DNA of 64,000 bases from NCBI RefSeq assembly GCF_019279795.1, contig NC_056725.1:1606516293-1606580292 (forward strand), read 5' to 3'. Source of the stretch: Protopterus annectens (lineage: Eukaryota > Chordata > Ceratodontiformes > Protopteridae). This document shows, piece after piece, positions 56,697 to 64,000 of the stretch; the stretch's first letter is position 1; every line of letters starts with the position of its first letter. The notes below the pieces were generated by a model. That model was not told where the DNA came from, did no database searches, and saw only the letters and a program-made list of their open reading frames with translations. The translations under genes were made by a program, and so were the position numbers.

Positions 56697-58558
56697 GTAC
56701 ATGGCTCACCCACAGAATCCCACTTACTCCACAGCTGAGGATGAGGAGATACACCAGAGCCTGGTGCAGGATTATGCAATACTCTTTTCCCGTACCAGCC
56801 AGAATCAGCAGGAGAGGGCTGCACTGTGGCAAGACCTGGTCCGTTAGGTAAATGACATAGGCACGCATAATAGGACATATGAGCAGGTACGACATCACTG
56901 CAGTGATTTAATCAGAAATGTCCATCAGCGTGCATCGGATATCCACAGGCAACAGGTCACCACAGGTGGTGGGGTGGCTACACATCCCCCACTCACCAGA
57001 CTGGAGGGACTACTCATGAGTGTAGTGGCTCCAGTCCACCAGCAACAACAACAGCAGCAGACATGCATTATGATGGAGGCTGGAGCCACGCAGCAGCAAG
57101 ACAGTGAATGTGCAGGTAATATACCATATGTATAGTTGACTGTTGTGTGCACTGGTAGTTAATGCATGTGTGAGGTGTGTCCTTGGTTTGTAGCTGTCAC
57201 CATAGTATTTAATGTGCAAGTGTGATATCCTCAATATTAGCAGCTGACCTGAGAAAGGCGACTGTTGTACTACTGACCTGTATCATACTCAGTAACAATG
57301 GCACAGTTGTGCCCACTGACATTAGTTTCTTCACGTCTGCAGGTCCCTCCGGTGTAACAGCAATGCAGCCTATCCATGCTGGTGAGTGTGTATTAACAAT
57401 ACCTGTAATAGTCTTGATAGTAATAGTAATATTAGGCTCACTTAGTAGTGCTCTTTGTATGCATGTAGGTGTGTCTGTGTCTGTGTGTTGATATCACGCA
57501 TACTGAGTACTGTACAATTGTGTGAAACTGTGTGCATGTGTATGCGTGTACATGTGTGCACCTGTGCATGTGCATGTGTGCGTGCATGTGCACCTGTGCA
57601 TGTGTGCACCTGTGCATGTGCATGTGTGCATGTGTGCACCTGTGCATGTGTGCACCTGTGCATGCATGTGTGCATGTGTGCATGTGCATGCATGTGTGCA
57701 TGTGTGTGCATGTGTGCATGTGTGCATGTGTGCATGTGTGCATGGCATGTGTGCATGTGTGCACCTGTGCATGTGTGCACCTGTGCACCTGTGCATGTGT
57801 GCATGTGCGTATGTGTGCATGTGTGCATGTTTGCATGTGTGCATCACTGGTAATGTGTAGACATTGTAAACTGTGTTTCCTGTTTCCCTCCCACAGGTTC
57901 TGGTGCTGCTCTGGTGTCATGTAGCAGGGAACCTGAATCAGGTGCCATGGGTACTGATAATGATGACATCTGTGTAATGGCATAGGAAGGTATGCCAGGG
58001 TCCGCCATTGGTCAGCCGATTGACAGTACACAGCTGTCAACCCCATCAATGCGCACAGTTATCTTGCCAATACACCCTTTGTCACCAATGTCCCTAGGTG
58101 ATGGACAGCATACAGTGGGCATTGACCAGGGTAATGTGGTATCTGTGGCACATGCCTCCCCACACAGCAGCCATGGGCATGGCCCAGAGATGGTACCACA
58201 CAGACAGATGTCCAGGGGTTCTCGTGGGAGCATCCGTTGGCGTACTGCCCCTGTCAGACATGCCCGCAGAGGTCTTACAACTATATTTCGGGCTGTCATG
58301 CAGGCACAGTCACGTATGGAACGGTACACCAGACAGGGTCTGAGGGAGCTGACAGCATGTCGCACAGCCATGACTGACAGTATGCGTGACATTGTGGCTG
58401 CCATCCGTGATTTCACTGATGATATAGACAGAAGTTGTGGGGACATATTAGACCGGTTCCACAACTGCATGTACATGAGCCAGGGTGATGGTGGACGGCT
58501 GAGGCGTCGACGTGGCCGTATGCCAGCAACAGCAGCAGCTAGCAGTCGTCGCGGATGA
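56697..58558 (+). pseudogene. Myb/SANT-like gene 2, three exons, two in-frame stops
   Basis: ATG at 56701, just after a splice acceptor. Exon 1 (to 57115) codes STAEDEEIHQSLVQDYAILF (helix 1), ERAALWQDLVR, a TAG (56845-56847), then VNDIGTHNRTYEQVRHHCSD (helices 2-3) and HQQQQQQ near its end. Exon 2 is only 39 bp (57343-57381, GPSGVTAMQPIHA), with CAG before and GTGAGT after. Exon 3 (57897-58558) begins GSGAALVSC, meets a second TAG (57983-57985), then stays open in the same frame: FRAVMQAQSRMERYTRQGLR (coiled coil) and an Arg-rich end (GRLRRRRGRM) that looks like a nuclear signal. Every junction is phase 1. Role as for Harbinger Myb-like proteins, inferred from the domain. No transposase is adjacent. 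Confidence 0.78.
57536..57850. repeat. TGTGCA-type minisatellite inside an intron
   Basis: About 310 bp made of GTGCATGTGTGCACCT and GTGCATGTGTGCATGT units, nearly all alternating purine-pyrimidine. It lies between the mini-exon and exon 3 of Myb-like gene 2. All six frames are open through parts of it and yield false Cys/Val/His repeats. Confidence 0.95.
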
Positions 58559-59380
58559 CAAGGCCACAGACGTCCCCGTAGTGCCAGCAGCAGCCCCAGC
58601 AATGCTGGGTCTGTGCTGTCATCAGACCGCCCCAGGAGACCACGTGCACGTGGCTCTGGCCAGGCCCAACAGGGATCTGTGTCCAGTCAACGAACACCTG
58701 CTTCTGATGACAGTACCTAGTCTGGGTTGGTACCGGATACGGTCCGTAGCACCCCTGCAAGGCACAGGTCCCGTGTCCGTGGCCAGAGACACTGATCTGT
58801 ATGACCTGGCAGGTACAGTCTGTGGCTGTCCACAAACACCAGTATATGGCAGCCATGAGGTGGAACTGTGTGCATCCATACACACATGCAAATTGACAAC
58901 ACCTAGGGCTACTGCATACACGCACACACTGCATCAACATTGCCCCAACTTCTACTGCTGTCCCTCACCAACACACATACACATACATGTCAATCGGTGG
59001 TATCGGTGGCTGACTCAGGCATACCAAGTTCACACCCTGTGTATATGATGAAACTGTGCCACCTCCTGCAATTTGTAACAACTGTGCAGGTACAGGTTAA
59101 CATGTTGCTGATGCACAGGGTGACCACATAGATGTGTAGTAATAGTATCATGTTGTTAACAGTACTGTGTGCTGAATTAATTGTGGGTATATCACAGCAT
59201 GCCTGATGCAGTAAGGGTGTGATTGTCATGTACTGTTGTCTACACCCATGGTAAGTACCATAGTGTATCATCTGCACATGTTGGCATACTGGTGGTAATG
59301 ATGTCAACAGAAGGCTACATACATAGGTAGCACAGGGGATAAGGTAATGAATGTAGTAATACGCAATGATGGACATGTAA
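58559..59380. other. Unassigned stretch 3' of Myb-like gene 2
   Basis: Frames such as 58512-59048 (plus) and 58539-58940 (minus) are open but overlap each other and show no domain. Probably the element's 3' part, but no terminal repeat was identified. Confidence 0.4.
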
Positions 59381-59384
59381 TCTG

Positions 59385-59660
59385 CAAGTGGCATGTTGCG
59401 CACACTGGACTCTGCAATGTGGATGTTTGAGGATGTTGATATGTGTGCAGTACTACACGACTGGTACAGGACACACAGGAGCACCCTAGCACTGCAAGCT
59501 CACATTTCATACCATGCTAGACAGCCCCAACACACAAAACTAACTGTCACAGGAGGGAGAGTCCACATATATGTCAGGGATACTGTGGTGGCAGGCCAGG
59601 TAGCATACATCCTACTAAGTATGGAACCACTGAGTGAAGGCTCAGTGTCTATTTGACATG
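59385..59660 (+). mobile_element. CR1 ORF2 endonuclease fragment
   Basis: The frame 59393-59656 reads MLRTLDSAMWMFEDVDMCAV, then LHDWYRTHRSTLALQAHISY and GGRVHIYVRDTVVAGQVAYI. It aligns residue for residue with 60.32-60.58 kb (ENIDICAVTDAWFRATESTP…GGGVLIFIKDT). The catalytic Glu region (T/HDW) is altered. An isolated piece about 660 bp before the next copy. Confidence 0.85.
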
Positions 59661-60175
59661 TGTATTACTGCAGGTATGAGCACATGGGTTTCCATCCAGT
59701 TATTGTATATCCTGACAGTACATGGTCTGTACACTTTTGTGCACTGAGACTGGAGCCTAGCCATCTGACCCGTGTATTTCCATGTACATGTGCATAGTGC
59801 CTGCATATTTGCAGTGTTACCTACTGGAAGTGGTACAGCGTGTTTGTTGTACAATGGACTACATGCAGCCCTGATTACTGTAGCTTTGTTTGCATGCATG
59901 TTTGCTTGCAATTACCCTGGAATACTGATCCCACCTGCAATGCATAGTTATAGAGCTTCTGTGGACTCCTAGTGCCATCTGCATAGCTTACTATATGTAT
60001 GTCCATGTCTCACTTGACAGAATGTCACTGTTTGTCCTGTTCACATGTACGTTGCCTGTGACACATTGCATATGACTTACCTGGCATGTGTCCACGTGAG
60101 CAGTCATATATGCTACTGCTAACTAATCACAGGCACTACACCCTCACATATTCATCTTCTGTTGAACCACCTGCT
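59661..60175. other. Unassigned
   Basis: Nothing recognised between two CR1 copies. Confidence 0.35.
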
Positions 60176-60260
60176 TCGCTAGGGACAGCCTGCACCTGTC
60201 ACCACTGGGCTTTCAGATATTGGTAAAGGCTCTTGCTACCCCCATAGTGCCTATGTTAGT
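60176..60260 (+). pseudogene. CR1 ORF1 C-terminus
   Basis: Codes RDSLHLSPLGFQILVKALAT, the His-containing last motif of the ORF1 esterase-like domain (D-H). It is followed by a stop before ORF2. The rest of ORF1 is missing in this copy. Confidence 0.72.
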
Positions 60261-60320
60261 CAAGGCTCAAATGACAAACCCACCTTCATAGGTATCACAA
60301 GGGATAAGAAACTAAGAGTA

Positions 60321-61330
60321 ATGCTACCCAATGCCAGAAGTCTAAACCTCAAGATTCATGCACACGAAACTCTCCTTGGCATGGAGAACATCGATATCTG
60401 TGCAGTAACAGATGCCTGGTTCAGGGCTACTGAGAGCACACCAGCACTACCAGGTTTAACCTCATACCATGCTTTTCAGCCCCAAAACTTGGAACGAACC
60501 AGAAATGGAGGGGGAGTATTGATATTCATCAAAGATACCCACACCTCCAGGCTGGTGGCAAAGCACCAAGCATCAGAGACTATCCATGCGCAACTAACAA
60601 TGGGTGAAACTGCCTTCCAGGTTATAGCCTGCTACAGACCACCCTCCCAAACCCAAGAACTGCACTCGGCCATCCTCTGAACAGTGGAAATATGAAGGTC
60701 TCTCCAAACACCATTATATTGGGCGACGTCAACTACCCCAACATGGACTAGGAGCATGACTCTAGCTCCAACACCCTAGGCCAAAGATTCCTAGAATATA
60801 TGAGCTCAAATGTTATGGAACAACTTGTTACCACTCCCACAAGAAGGGGAAACATACTGGACCTGATCATCACCAACATGGGGACTCTATGCTCCAGACC
60901 AGAAGTGTATCCCTCACTGGTAAGATCGGACCATAAACTAATCTCACTGGATATTCACATCCCGACCCCACCCCCTGCCCAGAACACCACAGTGAACAAC
61001 TTCTCTAAAGCAAATTCACACTCCTCAAAACTGAGGTGGAAACCTTCAAAGCCCCCGGGCCTGTGGAAACTACAGACCAGACCGCAGATTCCTCTATAAA
61101 CGCATTCTATGGACACCTTCAGGAATGCATGGATCATGTGATCCCGACTAAAACCAAGACCCAATCCTCCAAAGGCAAACGTCCTGTCTGGTGGACCCCA
61201 GCCATAAACAAACTACACAATAGAAAGAGGAAGCTACTAAATGATACAGCAAATTCCCAAATAGGGAAGGCATCACTGATCAGTATTAGCAAATAACTAC
61301 AGGCACTCATAAGATTGTCTAAGGCCAGCT
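60321..61330 (+). pseudogene. CR1 ORF2 endonuclease and connector, broken
   Basis: The frame 60321-60680 starts MLPNARSLNLKIH and includes ICAVTDAWFRAT (the usual catalytic ETW replaced by TDAW), GGGVLIFIKDT and VIACYRPPS. After a frameshift come TIILGDVNYPNMD (the GDFN motif as GDVN), ILDLIITNMG and SLVRSDHKLISLDIHI (catalytic SDH intact). The frame 61036-61296 gives the connector, with INAFYGHLQECMDHVIPTKT and RPVWWTPAINKLHNRKRK. The domain nicks genomic DNA for target-primed reverse transcription. Changes at two catalytic motifs and the frameshifts predict no activity. Confidence 0.9.
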
Positions 61331-61549
61331 TCGAGAGAAATTGCACAGGACACTAAGGATAATCACAAGGCTTTCTTTAGTTATGTTAGGAACCTGGGTG
61401 GTAATTCCCAGATATGCTCAGAGGTAGTCCAAAATGTCAATAGAAACACCAAACCCACAGACATTGCCAACATTCTAGCTGACAGGTTCAGTGCAAACTT
61501 CTCATCCCCCTCCACACTGAAAGGGCAAATATGTATCCCAGCAGAGTGC

Positions 61550-62640
61550 TGACCCCTGACATCTCAGATGCTCAGGTAAGAGCCGCCCTCTCCAAAGCAA
61601 TACACACTGCATCAATGGGATGAGACAGTGTCCCAGGCTGTGTCCTACATGACCTCCAAGATGTGCTACTACCAAACATAAACCTACTGTTCAATACCAG
61701 CCTTACTACAGGATATGTGTCCAAAGTGTGGCGTACAGCAACAGTGGTCCCTCTACAGAAAGGTGGTGCCTCAACGGATCCTGGACACTATCACCCCATA
61801 AGCCACACTAGCTTGGTCTGCAGAGCTATGGAAAGGATCATCATGGACCACATAAATATAGATATTGCGGACCTACAGACACTGGTTCATACCCAGTTTG
61901 GCTTTGTTAAGGGCAGATCCTGCCTCTCAAACCTGGTTGATTTCTTTGAAACAGTCACCAAGGCCATTGACGAGGGCAAGGTGGTTCACACAGCCTACCT
62001 GGACCTCGCAAAAGCCTTCAAAACAATACCCCACTCGGGCATTCTAGAGAAGCTCACCAGATTAAATATAAGCCCCTATGTCACTAGATGGATTGCACAC
62101 TGGCTCAAGGACAGAACCCACATGGTTAGAATTGCTGGAGCCATGCCAGACTCCAAAACAGTTACGAGTGGTGTCCCACAAGGCTCAGTCCTGGGACCTC
62201 TTGTTTGGTATATATTTATCGGAGGTACAGGCCAACATGGAAGGACTGTGGCTGACCAAATATGCAGATGACTGCAAACTGGCCGCCATAATCGACTCTC
62301 CAGTCGACACAAGCATCTTCCAAAGGGGCATCATAGAAACAGACAACTTGTGCCAGAGCCATGGCCTCCAGCTGAATGCAAAAGTGTGTATAGTCATCCC
62401 CTTTGGCAAAAACAAAGTGTCCACAAAGTACCACATAGGTGGTACTCCATTACATACAGAAGAAGTAATTAGGGACCTGGGGACCCAAGTTGATAGCAAT
62501 CTCTCATTTGACAACCACATGGCCAAAGTGGTTAGAAAGACATTGTATATAGCCCACCCCATCATGAAGGGATTCACATCTACATCAGGGGAGGACATCG
62601 TGCCTCTTTACTAATCCCTCATCAGGCCCATAATTAAGTA
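61550..62640 (+). pseudogene. CR1 reverse transcriptase, frameshifted
   Basis: The frame 61663-62271 carries FNTSLTTGYVSKVWRTATVV, HYHPISHTSLVCRAMERIIM (fingers), TQFGFVKGRSCLSNLVDFFE, HTAYLDLAKAFKTIPHSGIL (motif A, first Asp kept but the FD changed to FK), VTSGVPQGSVLGPLV (motif B). A frameshift near 62215 moves the rest to 62078-62614: TKYADDCKLAAII (motif C intact), NLCQSHGLQLNAKVCIVIPF and VIRDLGTQVDSNLSFDNHM (thumb). It lies between the connector and the C-terminal region. Loss of the second motif A residue and the frameshift predict inactivity. Confidence 0.92.
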
Positions 62641-63111
62641 CAATCCCCTGTCGGGATGTACCTTACCAGACACCTGCAGCAACTGGAAAGAACCCACAAG
62701 TACCTCACCAAGAGGATCAAAGGGCTCAAACAGATGCCATATGCTGACCGGTTAAATAAACCCCAGCTCTACTCAGTGGCATACCGCCTGTTCAGAGGCG
62801 ATCTGTGCCTAATGTATAACACCATGTCGAACCCGGAATTAATGGGCATGCTGCACCTGAGAATATCCAAATCCCATCGGGATACACGCTTGAGAGACCT
62901 GAGCCTCAGCACTGAAATAAATAGGACATGCTGGAGGGACAGATTCATAACTCAGAGGCTCACTTCACTCTGGAATAAAATCCCAGTCCAGGTTAGGCAG
63001 AGTCCCTCATTGACTCTCTTCAAGAGGAATCTTGATGAGTGGATGGGACATTGTAGGTTTACCCCGGGTATCACTTCTGTGTCACTGTTAGACAGAGGCA
63101 CAGTATACTAA
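62641..63111 (+). pseudogene. CR1 ORF2 C-terminal region
   Basis: A 151-codon frame: RHLQQLERTHKYLTKRIKGL, YSVAYRLFRGDLCLMYNTMS, INRTCWRDRFITQRLTSLWN, TLFKRNLDEWMGHCRFTPGI, ending SVSLLDRGTVY at a TAA. This end block is what is seen at 12.0, 24.9, 15.2 and 37.3 kb, so it is a convenient family marker. A stop near 62612 separates it from the RT. Confidence 0.92.
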
Positions 63112-63216
63112 CCTCGGAAAAGGGCATGGCAAGATATATTTACAATGGATGGTGACAGCCAAACACATTCTGGCTAGGTTCTTAAATGCCCTAGGGCAGA
63201 TTGCCTAGTATGACGC

Positions 63217-63240
63217 TATGAACCTATGAACCTATGTACC
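63217..63240 (+). repeat. CR1 3' tail, 8-bp direct repeats
   Basis: CTATGAACCTATGAACCTAT: the unit ATGAACCT, two to three copies. The same tail closes the copy at 12.52-12.54 kb. CR1 elements end in short tandem repeats instead of poly(A). Confidence 0.88.
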
Positions 63241-63244
63241 TTGT

Positions 63245-64000
63245 TCCCCATTGGCCCTATGTGCTGTTAATCACCATGGCAATCACAATACTATGGTAGC
63301 ATGTTCAAAGGTCAGTTGTCAGTCACCTCCATGCTACAGTTGTGGAATATGTGGGTCATGTGGCAATGTCACAGCTGCCACATGTACACAGTCAACCCTC
63401 TCCCCTACACATGGACGTACAACACATGTATGAGATGCAACCACATAGCCAAACTGGGGACTAAGCACTCTGAACCCAGTACTGGCATAACCTGTCAGGT
63501 GGCATGCAATACTACAGTGACTACAATACCAGTCTGATGTAGACCTACACTGACAGCAATACAAGCACGTGAACACACTGGGCCATTCGTGGAGCCTTAG
63601 AATAGCATCCTGCCTGAGCGGCACACACCTCTGCAGCTGGCACACAGGCATACATTATGCCTGAACACATCACACATAACACATAGCACACAAATCCTGT
63701 GTGCCAGTCACAGCCTGTACGGCTAGACAACACACCTGCCACAGTTGTGTTAGCTACCTTTATTGTCCGGTACAGTATGGTCACGCTCACCAGGCTGGAC
63801 AAGGTGAAGGTCACAGTGATATGCCTGTGGGGCACTATGGTCCACCACATAACACAAGCATACAGGTCAGTCAGAGGCATGGACACATATGACTCAGTCA
63901 TTGTCCATGCCACATACCGTCTCCTGCTGTACTTGTAGGGTGCTGACATCATCAGTGTTTAGAAAGGGGAATGTGCATCCTGTAGTGTGTTCTCCTATTT
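63245..64000 (+). mobile_element. CR1 LINE 5' part (ORF1), runs off the window
   Basis: Around 63325-63450 a Cys/His-rich stretch (CYSCGICGSCGN and, in another frame, NTCMRCNHIAKL) resembles the zinc-finger part of CR1 ORF1. The frame 63699-63938 then gives VTLTRLDKVKVTVICL and MDTYDSVIVHATYRLL, the start of the esterase-like domain, matching 38.81-38.95 kb. Frames are broken. The copy begins just after the tail of the previous CR1 and continues beyond 64000. Confidence 0.68.

Larger units (their letters stand above)
60176..63240 (+). mobile_element. CR1 LINE, most complete copy
   Basis: From the end of ORF1 (DSLHLSPLGFQILVKALATP near 60185-60240) through ORF2 endonuclease, connector, reverse transcriptase and C-terminal region to a 3' untranslated part ending in ATGAACCT repeats (about 63217-63240). 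About 3.06 kb. Frame changes and stops occur roughly every few hundred bases, but order and spacing are intact. It is the reference for the other CR1 pieces in this window. Confidence 0.93.

Noticed and set aside
57438..58049. Long minus-strand frame (203 codons) of Cys-Thr-His-Ala-His-Met repeats and its overlapping mates
   Set aside because: It is a translation of the TGTGCA minisatellite; both strands and several frames are open at once.
58012..58602. 196-codon minus-strand frame opposite Myb-like gene 2 exon 3
   Set aside because: It is a shadow; the plus-strand frame continues correctly from the upstream exons.

Overview
This window looks like non-coding DNA from a large, transposon-filled vertebrate genome. 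I find no ordinary host gene, rRNA, intact tRNA gene or CRISPR array. Nearly everything recognisable is a decayed mobile element, many nested in one another. The mixture (CR1, L2 and L1 LINEs, Penelope-like elements, Tc1, Tigger, Harbinger, a fish-type tRNA SINE, long dinucleotide tracts) fits a lungfish, another basal fish lineage or an amphibian. Lungfish is a guess, not a result.

Layout. 1-5.3 kb: AT-rich, unassigned, one TG microsatellite. 5.5-7.2 kb: a complete-length but dead Tc1 transposon with about 310-bp inverted repeats. 8.6-11.5 kb: a minus-strand L2 LINE. 12.0-13.6 kb: a CR1 3' end joined to a Penelope-like element (PLE) tail that carries a hammerhead-ribozyme-like motif. 14.9-15.5 kb: a CR1-like 3' end, minus. 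17.1-27.1 kb: pieces of an AT-rich L1 (ORF1, endonuclease, linker, reverse transcriptase), interrupted by a PLE built as a large inverted repeat (18.08-20.76 kb, 16-bp target duplication), a MITE, a SINE, a CR1 fragment and another PLE tail with a hammerhead-like motif. The L1 C-terminus reappears at 47.3-48.0 kb.

27.1-47.3 kb is dominated by Harbinger-family DNA. One copy (about 30.2-36.5 kb) has a transposase remnant and a divergent Myb/SANT-like gene and is split by a 2.2-kb Tigger transposon. A second (about 43.4-47.3 kb) has a fuller but frameshifted HARBI1-type transposase. Between them lie a tandem repeat of about 145 bp, the 5' half of a CR1, and a duplicated block of CR1 tail plus tRNA-derived SINE units.

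48-58.6 kb holds two more Myb/SANT-like genes. Like the one at 35 kb, both can be read across introns in which every junction is phase 1 with a tiny symmetric middle exon. Around the first lie tRNA-like promoter boxes, inverted GC-rich motifs and a strong hairpin. 55.4-56.4 kb is a CR1 fragment on the minus strand. 59.4-64 kb contains three CR1 copies on the plus strand; the one at 60.2-63.24 kb runs from the end of ORF1 to the 8-bp tail repeats.

How the parts work together: in Harbinger elements a DDE nuclease acts with a separate Myb-like DNA-binding protein, and both halves are seen here. In PLEs, hammerhead ribozymes occur in the terminal repeats, and three element tails here carry such motifs. 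No element looks able to move on its own.
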